A stretch of DNA of 64,000 bases, taken from assembly GCA_012845835.1 (NCBI GenBank), contig JABAKD010000002.1, positions 6,019,106-6,083,105 on the forward strand. The letters are read 5' to 3'. This DNA is from Undaria pinnatifida. Lineage: Eukaryota > Sar > Phaeophyceae > Laminariales > Alariaceae. Shown here in pieces: positions 1-11,900 of the stretch (positions within the stretch are counted from its first letter, which is position 1; each line of letters starts with the position of its first letter). The notes under the pieces are model-generated. The model made no database searches. It was not told the origin of the DNA and was given only the letters and a program-made list of their open reading frames with translations. The position numbers and the translations under genes are program-made.

Positions 1-579
1 CCCTGGCCTTAAGTACCACCAGCCCCTCTCGAACGTCAAGGGCAGATTCGATCGACTGGATAAGCTTGCACCAGTCCACGAACGTCGACGACACCTGCCA
101 TTTTTTTGCGGCAGCATTGGATGTTGGGGCGTGTTGTTGGAATTTTTGTATGCGCGTAAAGATCAAGCCATTGTTGGTGGAAAGGGTGCCATCGTTACTG
201 ACTTAGGAGTCTTCCCACGGTACAGGTGCGGCAAAAGTTGCAGAGCTTCTAACACTAGGAGCTAGCTCAACATATCACCCGAAACATTACTTTAGCTTGC
301 CCGATCCGACCAGCACTTCTATGGGCGAGTTCAAAACAATATCCTCGTAAAAAAGTATCAGATTAACCGGTAGATCATCCCTTGGAGAGCTCCACGGGTC
401 AGAAATGTTTATTCCAACAGTACAGGCCCTAGCTTGGGACAAAGCCTAGGCAACGCGCGAGAGTTGCTCCGTATCTCGCTCAAAATCGGACTTCAGACGT
501 CTGCTACGATAAGGGTGGCACAATTCATCTAAAGCTTTTCAATGAATGACGGGACCCCCTTGACCCAACACCGTCGCCT

Positions 580-850
580 GGTACACGATAGCGAGGTGGC
601 ACATTTCCGCCAAAACTTTTCTCTGAATGACGGGACCTCTTTGACCCTAAATCGTCGCACATAAGGTTTTCCTTGTGTTACAAAAGACTATTTGTTTTTA
701 GTTAGACCTGTAGGCCATGGATTTATTCGTCGCGGTGCTCTATCATTTTTCTTAGGAGTGGGGTTTGAGTTGAGGAAGATGACAATTTTCTGAAACATGG
801 TGAGTCTCAGGAGCAAATGGGTCCAACCTCTACAGTATCATGTGTCTTGA
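580..850 (-). mobile_element. Family A element copy
   Basis: About 270 bp. The left end is acacgatagcgaggtggcac. The interior has 'tgaatgacgggacctctttgaccc' and 'aggccatgg'. The right end is acctctacagtatcatgtg. A second copy of the left-end segment (496-575) abuts it. Confidence 0.5.
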
Positions 851-1040
851 ATACATTAGGTGCTGACGCATGGTGACCGACAATTGCATAGCAGCGATGC
901 ATATTGTGATACAGAAAAGGACGATTCGTTAATGTCGCGGATATGTGAGGAAGTCACTGGCGCGAGCTCCAACGAAGTGATCCCCCCGCCACAGCCTCGG
1001 TGTCGAGTTTGAATCGACCACCGAAAAACACCGTGGTTGT

Positions 1041-1292
1041 GGACGCACCCTACGAAAGAGATGCACCACGTTTTTTCTGAAGTTCGTCATATTGGGTGCT
1101 TAAAACCTCTCCTAAAATTGATCTGGACAAACATCAAAACTGCTACCGGATGAAAACTCCCATGGGCTAGGTACACAACGAGAATCACGCAAAATAATTG
1201 CCTACTTCTAACGATTTTAGATCAAGGAGCTCCGCCATGCAGACATCATTCCACCCGAAAAGTGCTTCCTATATCGTAGAACGCGTCTGTGG
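1041..1292 (+). mobile_element. Family A element copy
   Basis: Starts acgcaccctacgaaagagat, with 'catgggctaggtacacaacg' in the middle and 'ttagatcaaggagctccg' later. It ends tatatcgtagaacgcgtc, the inverted repeat of the start. Confidence 0.6.
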
Positions 1293-3023
1293 TGGATGTA
1301 GTCGCTGATGATACACACACTGCCGGCCCTCTTGAACAAGCAAGAGCCCCCCGAGAAAATCGTGTCAACGTCGCCAAACCAAGACGTGGAAATATAGAAA
1401 ACAACAGCCTTTTGGCTGAAGTTTGTGTAGGGCACATCGTTTCTCAAACAAGAACCCCAGCCAAAATCCAACCTCTTGGTCTCATGTCAGAAGACCGATA
1501 TTGTGGGGATGGTGTACGCCCTGCGCTTCGCTCTTTTGTACCCCGCTGTTCACCCCTTCCCTCGACCTCGCCCAGTTATGGACTTCTCGCCTTCTTGATG
1601 CGCAGGAGAGTCCTAGTGGCATCGTGCGACTTTCCCAACTGGGAGCGTAACCGCCGACAGACCTCGGCGTTTTCCGTCTGCATCAATACTTCAATGCAGT
1701 CCTGCAAGAGACGCAATGGGGACGTGCACGTTGTTTTGGTGCCGTGTCACTTGGATACCTGTTTTGAACGCAATGCGTGGTGCTTGTGATGCACGTGCTT
1801 TCGATGCGAACCCCACACCTACAGACTTGGTTGGCAACACGTTCTATTGGAGGGGTATGGAGTCACATCTCTGCTATATCTGTCGGTACATGGAACGCGC
1901 GTCTTTGAGCAACCCCGGTTGGGGTAATCACGCCGCCGCGTGCCACGATACGCGTAGCATACATGGGGTGAATAGCTTCATAAATTGACGGGGATCGTTG
2001 ACCCAAAATCGCCGGAAATGTCATTTTTGTTACTTCAATGTGTTTCCGTTGTGTACCTTGGCCCCTTGGAAATGTTTGTCTTGGGTTCCCCTTTGATTGT
2101 TTTTCAGAATCGTGTTTTTGAGTCGGGTGTATAGAACTGCCCCATTGAGGATGAGTCTCAGTCAAAGTGTGTGCACCACTAGACCGTAAGATGGCTCCCC
2201 CAAGAACGCCACCTGCCAAACCCTGATTTTTCATCGGGGGTGTAAGCGCACCGACTCGGGTCAAGGTCAGTGCCTGGGTCATGTCCCATAAAGCTCCTCG
2301 CTTAGGGAACCTTTGGAAATTTCAATGCACTTTACCGTGAAGAATTAACCACAAACCGCTTCGAGATTTGTTGTCCAGGCACATGGTGCAGGGGGACTTT
2401 TAGCGACAACGTGCACGTTTGATCACGCCGCCGTGCACGTTTGAGCGCGCGGGCACCCTCACCTGCCGAACCCTGATGGCGTCGATGTCGTGAAGGGGCT
2501 TGAGCATCCATTCCTTCAGGGAGCGCCTACCCGACGCGGACCGGGTGCGATCGAAAAGGCCGAAGATGCTGAAACCTTCCTTGCTCCTTCCCTGTCATCA
2601 TGAACGAGTATTGCCACGAACTTCTATTCAAACTTACAACGCCGCCCGACTGCCCAGTGCAGATCACTACATTGGTCGGTGCAAGAATGAAATATACAGT
2701 ACATGTCCGGTTATGAAGGGGTGAAATCATTTGTCGGTGATTTTTAGAATACTGCACGGAACCATAGCGAGTCCTGTAGAGTTTTGGCCATCCACTTCTT
2801 CTTCAGGAAGAACCTACCCGAGGCGATTCGGGTGTGATTACAGGACGCCCCCTGACTCGCTGAACCCCAATCCCTTCCTTTTTGGCTGTCAGCCTAAACA
2901 TCCTCACCAACCTTTTGCGCACAAGCATACGAACTGAATAAAATTTATTAGACCCCGGATTCTCGACAACTTCAGGCACGAACGCCATACGCCCACATTT
3001 CGACCGCCACGATGAAGACAACA

Positions 3024-3278
3024 TACCACGGTATAGGTGCGACATTTTTAGGGGGGGTTATTCGTCCCTTATGGAGCTTTGAACCTTATACTACCGCAGA
3101 CCCAATTAGGAGAAAACAAACGATGCTGCCAGAAGGACCATCGCACGGCCTAGGTACACAACCAAAATATGGTGCATATGTATAAAAAAAGAAATCCTGA
3201 CGAATTTGGGTTAAGGGGCCCCGTCATCCAGAAATACACACACGAAAAGCGTTACAGCAGCACCTCTATCGTAGCATG
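3024..3278 (+). mobile_element. Family A element copy
   Basis: Opens ccacggtataggtgcgac and carries 'cacggcctaggtacacaacc' and 'gggttaaggggccccgtcat'. It closes with acctctatcgtagcatgcg. One of the better preserved copies. Confidence 0.65.
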
Positions 3279-4430
3279 CGACTGGAGGTGGCCCTTTTGG
3301 CCCACGTTTTTTTTGGCTGGACTGATACTACGATAGCCCCCCCCCCCGCCAGACCAGCGGTATCGTTTTTCAAAAACGTTCATGGCTTCTCGACACGAGC
3401 AATGATGCTATCTTGACAATTTTCCTTGTTTGCAAAGAACCATCGAACGATTACACGGATGTGGCAAGGGGCACCGTGGTCCAGGAGATACGGCCGGAAG
3501 CTCATCTCACAACCGGCGATATCGTTAGAGAAAAGTTGGGGGGGCTGCCATAGAACGACTCACTGGTTAAACAAGGCTCCTTACCCCAAACGCTTCCGTG
3601 TGCCGTCCCGGTTTTGCGCTTATATTTTGTTGTTTTTTTACGTAGGCCGTGTTTTTTTTTTCACAAAAGCACCTTTTGTTTTACTCGAAATCCGTTCTAC
3701 GGTCCAATATGAGGTATAGAGCTCCTCAAGTGACGGGGCTAAGAAAAAACAGTTGCGCACCTCTGCCTACCATTGCACGCATCACAAGCAAAATGAGGTG
3801 ACCAATACTGCACACAGCCTCGGTCTATGTCCCTACGATAGTGATTCGCCGTTTGCTTTAGAGCCTCTCCATTCAAGAGTCATTGCATACCGCAGCAAAA
3901 CCCTGACTTCGATGAACGTTAGACGCCTCCTTCGACGACAATCCCATGCCCTAGGCTCAACAAACCGTACTGGTGAAAGACAGTGGTTTTCCTAACTAGG
4001 TTGAGTGGCTCATTCGTTTCAAAACCCTGTTCAATTCGAAATGGTCACGAACGAAACCGCAACCCCTTGCCGTAGCGCGACTTTTCGGAAGGCTGCAACT
4101 ATCCGGTTCACTCGGAGGCGTTTCGTATCCATTGGCAGTCCGCAGGAACTTTTTTACAGTGAATCAGACCTAGTCATACTTCCTGCGAGTGTGTGCATTT
4201 TGACTGCTAGGATGGTGGAATGAATTGACACTTCCTACCTTGCCGCTGAGAACGTTGGGGTGGAACTCTTCAGCCATGATCCCCAGGCTCCTGGGGCGAA
4301 CACACAGCAACGGTAAGGCATGCGGACAACGTTTCAGATTTTCATCCGCGTTTACTACGTGGAAGGCGTGAGTTTCAGATTTCCACACAGCGAAAACCTA
4401 AGACAACACCTCGTTTGAAATGGCTCAAGA

Positions 4431-4672
4431 GACGTACTACGGTAAAGGTGCATCGTTGTTTTGGGGCTCTTCGCTGGAGGTCAATACTTCACCCAGCTCC
4501 TTATTCTGGGCAAACTGAAAGTGCAACTCAATGACCAAAACCACGCCCACGGCCTAAGTGTGTGAAGAATTTTCCAATTGATGAAAAACAGGAACGACAT
4601 TCCGACATTTTTGGGTCAAGGGGCCCTATCGTTCCGAAAAAGAAAGTGCCAAATTCCTTAGCGTGGCACGCG
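4431..4672 (+). mobile_element. Family A element copy
   Basis: Starts gacgtactacggtaaaggtg, has 'cacggcctaagtgtg' and 'gggtcaaggggccctatcg', and ends with gcgtggcacgcgtctg. Confidence 0.55.
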
Positions 4673-4734
4673 TCTGAAGCCGTTTTTTCTTGAGTTGGGG
4701 TAATAGGGGAAAGCGACATATACATGTGCATGCA

Positions 4735-4865
4735 CAAGTGCGGTGTACACACGCCGCAATATCGTGGTGTCTATCCGCACCGTGCCAACATCATCGAACT
4801 GTCCGTAATTGGACGCTCTATGTACATGCAATTGATTCCCAAGAAGGCTAACAGCGCTACTCACG
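4735..4865 (-). pseudogene. Second decayed copy of MSH5-like exon 5
   Basis: The minus-strand reading gives FDDVGTVRIDTTILRRVYT, parallel to LDVAGSMRIDVMTLRCVCT of the true exon. The 5' half is poorly preserved (SLLGNQLHVHR). It overlaps the end of a family A copy. Probably a non-functional tandem-duplication relic. Confidence 0.42.
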
Positions 4866-4933
4866 GTAACATGATACTAACACGTAAGGGCAGAGACACA
4901 ACCATTTTGTTTAACAACTGTGCTCACGTGTCT

Positions 4934-5080
4934 TGAGGTCATATTATCCATCCGTATACTGCCCACAACACCGAGTACTTGAATCCTAAGAGAGGGCACG
5001 GCGTTCGTACTGCTTTGAGCCGTTCTACCCGCACACAGGTGGTGCAAGAGGTTGACAATTTTCTCGCAGATGTGTGAATC
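4934..5080 (-). pseudogene. Decayed copy of MSH5-like exon 5
   Basis: The minus-strand reading gives NLLHHLCAG, later VLGVVGSIRMDNMTSRHV, which aligns with ALLAHLQ and LDVAGSMRIDVMTLRCV of the real exon about 0.9 kb upstream in the gene. It lacks a good acceptor, and the donor GAG|GTGCGT is changed, so it is probably not spliced in. Similarity was judged by eye. Confidence 0.5.
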
Positions 5081-5499
5081 TATCGGACAGTTCACGATCG
5101 AGATCGTCTATATTGCACATAGTGTGCCGTTGTGTTTGAAATTTGTGCACAGGATTTACGTAGTACATCACTAACCAAAAGACATCCCACGGCAGGGGTT
5201 GCAGTCACAAATCTAAACGTTTATGATCGGCTGAGCTCCTCAAGAGTGGACCTATAGGGGATCGCGATCATTAGGACTAACATAAAAAAAATGATGCGCA
5301 AACAAATGTCTTCGAAAAATCACGTTTCGGGCGAGATATTGAGCTCTTCGTCGTTGGAGCTCAGAACCTTTCCTGCGCCGATAGCGTGGGATGACTCCCC
5401 GGCGAAGTTTCGCTGGATCATTTTTATCGCCCGGTTCCCATCAGATAGAACTAACCTCTACGTGCTGTGTAGATGATATAGACCAAGGACGTTTCCGTC

Positions 5500-5810
5500 C
5501 TGTAAGACGTAGACCAAATAATCCGTAGAGGGGGGTCGCTTTGGGGGTCTTTGATTTTGCAGTGGCTCGGGGTCACTCGCGCGAGTAAATCCCGTGTTCC
5601 TTGCGGCCTTAAGCTCTCGTGCCGTTGCAATTTTGTGATAAGAAAATCCAAAACCATTCCACGGTAAGCTAGGTTGCCCCCGTAAGATCGCTTGAAGTAT
5701 TCTTAAAAGTCCGTGATATGTACATATTCACTTTTTCGAGCGGTAAAAAACCCGGTAGTAACGTTGGGGACATGCCCCCGCTACCGCAGCCTTTGTCCAT
5801 AGATCGTCAA
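5500..5810. mobile_element. Family B element copy
   Basis: Contains the core TCACTCGCGCGAGTA at 5573-5587, the shared interior (ccgtgttccttgcggcctta), and at its right end gctaccgcagcctttg, matching other right termini. Lies in MSH5-like intron sequence next to exon 5. Confidence 0.55.
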
Positions 5811-5858
5811 CAGGGGGCTGATAGGTCCGATTAGTGACACTGCTGCGTGCACACGCAC

Positions 5859-5995
5859 CTCAAGGTCATGACATCTATACGCATGCTGCCCGCCACATCG
5901 AGCTGCCTGACGGAGTTGACCGCCACAGACCCGGACCCCTCGAGGGCAAACACGGTCGTCTGCAGGTGCGCAAGCAGGGCGCCGAGAGCTCGAAC
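5859..5995 (-). CDS. MSH5: MSH5-like exon 5 (start of domain III core)
   Basis: 137 nt between acceptor cacaagcacag| and donor TTGAG|GTGCGT. It encodes VRALGALLAHLQ, then EGSGSVAVNSVRQLDVAG and SMRIDVMTLR, aligning with the MSH5 stretch that precedes the 'LQIF' motif. Two decayed copies of this exon lie downstream at about 4934-5080 and 4735-4865. The next true exon is not in the window. Confidence 0.68.
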
Positions 5996-8900
5996 CTGTG
6001 CTTGTGGGTTCCAAGGGGACGGACGAACCGCGCTCAAGAGAGTGACCGGCGGTAGGACGGGTGACACGCCCTATGGTAAGGGTAGCATGTTATGGTCTGG
6101 ACAAAAACACAATCTCGACGCATGCTGCGGTAGAGCTGCCCCGTTTTGTTATCTTTGCCAACGCTACGACATAGGGGGGGCACTTTTGGGACGCTTGTTT
6201 GCGGTAGCTCGGGGGGTAACTCGCGCGAGTGACCCCCCTCTTCCTTTTGCTGTCGCCTAGTTTTCGTGCTGGTCGGTTTGCGATACGGATAGGACCGGAA
6301 TGCAACCGTAAAAAGTGCTCCGCCGATCAAAAATCGCCTCAAGCATTTTCTCCAGTGAGGTGCACGGTTTACTCGGGCCAGCGACTAAAACCCGGCAGCG
6401 AAAAGGGGGGTACTTCGGCTACCGCAGCCTTGGTCACTGAGGCTCCTCCATTCCAAGCGCTCTTCTATACTATCTCGCCCAAAAAAAAGGCTGTGAAAGA
6501 AGAATGCAAGCGTTTCCCGATGAACAGTCCCATGGTCCAGGCATACAACGAAACAAATTTGCAAACGAGAACGGAGTTCTGACGATGTTAGGCTTAAAAG
6601 GAGCAGCCCCGAAACTCAAAATTAGTTTGAGCCAAGAAATGGCATACCTTACTACCCCTCCGGAGTCATCCCACCCTAGGGGTGCAGCAGAAAGGGTCTG
6701 AGCTCCTAACGTGAAGATCTCGATATCTCACCATCATCACCCGAAACATGACTTCTTCCAAGGAATTTGTTTGCGCAGCCCCCTTCCAACGTTCGATGCC
6801 CCAGCCCCAGAAAAAGTGTACTCGAAAAAGTATGAAGGCTGACCAACAGGTGGTTCCTCGCTTGAAGAGCTCAATCGGCCAGGTATGCCTTTCTTTGGCT
6901 CCCAATGTGCTACCCCTGCACCCGTGCGATAACTCTATCGTAGCGCGTGTCAGACCTTCAACGGAGTAACTACACAAACTTTTACCATCATCTCTCATTA
7001 AAAGTCCCAACACATCCGCTGCAGGCCATGCGACTGTTTGACACACTAAAATGTGCAATTTATTTCAAACGCTCAAGGCTCTTCGCAAAGGATAGACCTC
7101 CAAAACGCACGTGCCCCGACTGGGGCAGATTTTTGACACCAAATCGGCGTTAAGTGCTGACGCACTGCTCGCCAGGTACACCAAGACACAGTCTACGGTA
7201 GAGGGATCACTTCGGGGACCTCTTGTTTTAACGGTGGCTCCGTGTCACTCGCGTGAGTGGTCCCCCTGTTTCTTTGCGGTCTTGATATTTCGTGCGGCTA
7301 AAATTCGCCATATGAAATCGCAATGTTGTAGTAAGCTAAGCTGCGCCTCAACAAATATCCTAGACCTTTTTTGTCCGTGAGGTACTGCGTCGCTCGTGCC
7401 AGTGGTGAAAACCCCGGCAGTCTTGGCCCCAGCTAAACTTAAAACAACTTCGCAGATCGTTGGAATCATGTTTGTGGATTACGGTACTGTTGGCTAGATC
7501 CCTCCCTCAATTTCACGGCGCTTTCGGATTTTTGTAAGGTTAACGTTCATCATCAACATGTCTAAAACGTCAGCGTTTGGGCGAGGAACAGCACTTCTCC
7601 TCAACCTCCTCCCGCACGTGCACTGATATACCACTGGCACGTAAGGGGCAGAAACGGGAACCCAAACCACAGCCCGGCGCTGCACCTGCACTGATACACC
7701 ACAACGGGCTGAGTGTTCAAGGCTCGCCTTTCGGCAGGTCACGTTTGTCATAACGAAAACGCCACAACCCACCAACACACGCGACCGAGCCTACCAGCGC
7801 CCCTGCTGGCCTCGAGTCGTGCCAAGGGTTGGCTCTAGGGTTAGGCGGAGGGGAGGCGGGTTGGTGTCGGCTTGGGTCTAGCAGACGAACAAGATTATAG
7901 AGCGGGGGGGGGGGGGGGGGTCGTCTTTGGTCTAGTCGACGAGAAACATGGAAGTTGATAAGGTTGGTTGCACGAATGCGGGTGCAGCACCACGGGGCAT
8001 GTTGGGACTCCCCTGATAAACGCTGGGTGCACCCCTATTCCCTGCCGTAATAACTGCAACCTCCACCAGACCACTAGAGCAAGCGTCCTACGTTCCATTG
8101 GACGAGCTATTGGCCGATTAGGGGTACCCAGACGTGGTTCGGGAAACCGCATATATATGTATCACCTGCTGCCGTGCTTGAAAGTCGATGACGGAACCTA
8201 GTCGATTAAATGCTTCCCTCAAAGGATCTCCACCGCCATTGCCGCCCTCCGCCTCTCCCATTCCCCTTTCCCTTTTCGAGTCGCCGCCCCCATCCTCGCC
8301 CGGGACCGGCCGCTGAAGACTGCGAACCTTCGTCAAGGTTTGGTAAAATAAAATATAACACGGCAAATGCAACCACAAAAATATGGTTTTCAAGGGTGTT
8401 TGTTTCCAAAACAACGTGGTTTCAAACACTATGGAAATATTTCATCTCAGTCTTGATTATTTCCAACAAAAAATGGGTTCATATTGTTTACCATTTTCGA
8501 CGCATGCCAGGGTAGAAATCCGAAGCACTACTCGTTCTGGAAATCCTCAACTGCTACGTTCTATGGCAGGGGGGGAGATACATCCTTCTGCACAACACCG
8601 CGTTGGAGCCACTGGTACGGGTGACGCCGTACGCCACGGCAAAAACCTTTTTGAGAGCTTTTGATTGGCGCAGCGTAGCTAACCATTCGACATCTTCTTG
8701 TTATCTGTAACACCAACGGCAGAGCTAGGCTGCGGTACCGGGGGTCACGTTTGGGATTCGTCTTTGCAGTGGGTCGGGGTCACTAACGCCAGTGAGCCCC
8801 GTAATCCTTTGCGGCCCTAATCTTACGTGCTATGTTAATTTTTCCGATAGGACCAATGCTACTGTAGGGGGTTACGTTGTATAGGGGCATTCGTTTGCGG

Positions 8901-11900
8901 TGGCTCGAATTCACTCGCGCGAGTAACCCCCCTTTCTCTTGCCGTCATAGACTTCCGTGCTGCTTTAAATTCCCTGTATGAATCACCGGTGGGATGGCTA
9001 GTTACGCTGCGCCACGCCAAACAACTCCCCTACTAACGCGTTTTGTGATAGGGGTACAGAGTCAAATCGTGCGAGTGGCTCAGACCCGGTAATTTGAACA
9101 AAGGGGGTACTCTCCCTACCGCCTGCCGTAGCCTTGATCGTAGTAATCCGCAACCCAATGTTAACTTACACTGCACCATAAAAACTGTCCAACCTCGTTT
9201 TTGTTCCTACTGTGGCTCAAATATATTATCGAAGACCGGGGGTACCCTATGATAGCCTACCGTGGGTTTGGTCGGCAAGGAGTGTCAAACCTTCAAAAGA
9301 CCAGCGGGGTGGCCATTCGTACGAGTGGCCCCCTTAAGCCATAAGTAAAAGAGATCGAAAACTTGACACCTCCTGCAGTAGCCCCGTGGTCAACTGGGAG
9401 GCTTTGTAACTCGCCCAACAGCCGACTTGGGGATGCGCGGTACGGTGTAGCAGAAGGGGGGCACTCTTGAGCCATCCAACGGCAGGGGGGCAGCATATTC
9501 CAAGAAATTTCTGGACTCCTATCATAAGGAGCTAGCTCAATATCTCACTGTCACCCGAGACATGACTTCGAAGACATACGTTCACGCAACCCGACCAAGC
9601 CTCTGTGCCATAATCCTACAACAAAACAAATGCTCGTAAAATTATTAGACTCACCGTTAGTTCTTCACTTGACGCGCTCAACTGGACAGGTACATTATTA
9701 GTTAGTCCAACATCTGCAACTCCTACCGCGGGATGGCTCTCTTTAACTGGAAATCGTCGAGGTTTCGATATTTTTCCGGCAGTAATTTTCGTTGTTGGCC
9801 TGGATGATTTGATTGTTCGTCGGGTGGTAGTAGTTTACTGTCACACCGGTCAGTTTTGGTGGAGGTGGATAAAATTCCTGAAGGGCTGATTGCTAGAAAA
9901 ACAAGGGTGCACCCTCTACCGTACGCAAGTCGTTCTAGGGTAGGCCCCCCAACATTTCGTTATCGAAATCACTGGTCTTAGAAACCAGCTCCCAGCCGTG
10001 TCTCCTAAAACACAGTTCAGCTTGCCACCCCGACAATATATTTCGATAGTCCTTCAAACAAGAAAACACATAAAAACAGATCTTTCATAGATCGCTTCCT
10101 CGCGTCGAGCCGCCATGCAACGTTCGTTAAAGAATATGGCTGGTTTTGGGAGACGGCGGGTATCGTAGAATCGATCAAGCGTGCGTGTATAGCGCCAGCT
10201 GGCTCGTACCTCACCCCAAGCCGCGTGATCAATACATTGTGCCAAGCTGGCGCACATTGGGAATCGAGAAAAAACCGAAAGCTAACTACTACTTGCGGAT
10301 GAACACCGGTAGGGTAGAAACTCGCGCTGACAATCCCTTAGCCGCTGAATTAAGAGGCCCTAAAACGTTTGCGCCCCCCCCCCCCTGACGTAGCTCTGTG
10401 CCTGGGAAAACCTGTATGCCAAGCCAGAGATGTCGGCCCATGGAGTTGGCACCTTACGAACAGCATCGAAAAATGCACGCTGGAGCCAGATATACTATTA
10501 ATTGATAGCTCATCAGATGGCAAACCCCACGGACTATTGAATATGTTAGGGCTTAAAAGGGAAAAAAAACTGGCATATCGTAGCGTGGCTCATTTCTTCC
10601 TATAGTTATTGATTGCCGTTCAAATGTCTCCAGGCGAGAGGTTCACCTGAAGGTTGGCGCAGATGCCTCGTACAGCATGCTGATAGTCCCAGCACGTCCG
10701 TTTCACCAGCCTAACGTGAATTTGTTTGCAAAATTACACCACCGGAGGCGTTCGGGGGTCGCCATCAGTACACACATGATGAACAAGTTGAAACGAGGGC
10801 CCAATCGTCAAACCCAGCGCCAAGGTTGTGTGCAGGATGATTTGAACGTCGTGCCGTCAGGTTTGCACCAAGTGCAGACATCAAGAGTACACGGAATACA
10901 GGGGAAGGGGGAGGGCGGGGTTGCAGAACGGAAGAGATGATTATGTGATACAAAGCGAGCATTGGGTAGGAGCTGCACCTTTGAGCCCGAAGGAAGAGTT
11001 GATACCGACAGAAATCCCTAGCTGAGGAGCTACTCGTACCGATCGTACTTGGATCCGAAAAGTAGTCTACACGATTTCCAATTTTACGTTGTCCACCTGA
11101 CGATGTGGAGCGCATGCAGATCAACGACGGCCCCGATATCTCTGTCACGCGTGCTACGGTAGAGGGGCGCTATTTTTGCTTGTGGGGTTTCTCACTTGAG
11201 GGGCTCCGAATCTCGCACAAAACCTGATGACAAGGGAGCTGAAAGAGCAAGTACGTTTTGAACACCCAAATGGCCGACGAATAACCACAACTAGTTTGCG
11301 AAACAAGAATGACCTTCCAAGGGTTGTGGCTCAAGGAGCTCCACCATTCCAAGAAAATGTGCCAACCCCCCAAAGTGCTACCTTTGTTGTGGCGCGCGTC
11401 TCATACATATTTCAAGGGGAAAAGGAAGCAAAACCGATGCAAAACCGAAAAGAAAAGCTTAGCGTATGCGCCGAATCCAACTCCGTTTCAAGTCCGGCCT
11501 AGCACGTTGGTGTGTTCTATAGCATGCAAATCCAGCCCAACGTGTGTGTGTCGGGATTGGCTTCTAAAGTTTTTTCTAGAAATGAAGCTCCCGAGGCGAG
11601 GAGCCTCGTATACGTTAGACGCTACCCGCTACCGTAGTGCGCGTCCATTATTGTGCTTAACCTCTCTTTGTCAATACAAAAAGGCGTGATTGTGCTCAGG
11701 GCCTCGCAACGTGTTGTCTATGATGATGGGGGGGTACTGATTCGTTGCTTGCCTTGGTTATTTGGCGATTGACCACGCCTCCCTTTCGAGACGGATCACC
11801 GAATGATGTGGGGGGAGGCTCATTTAGCATGACGAGAGGCACTTCAAAGTCCAAAAAGCAAGGTACATACAACGCGATGGCTTCCCGTTCTGGTAGTGGT

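Larger units (their letters stand above)
1..5858. other. Left flank: MSH5-like downstream intron, mostly decayed elements
   Basis: No further convincing exon was found. The stretch is occupied by degraded family A copies (best at 580-850, 1041-1292, 3024-3278 and 4431-4672, with parts at 220-435, 496-575 and 1985-2290), the start of a family B copy near 5500, and the two ghost copies of exon 5. A search for the MutS 'RSKEG' segment on the minus strand gave nothing, so the next exon probably lies beyond position 1. Confidence 0.5.
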
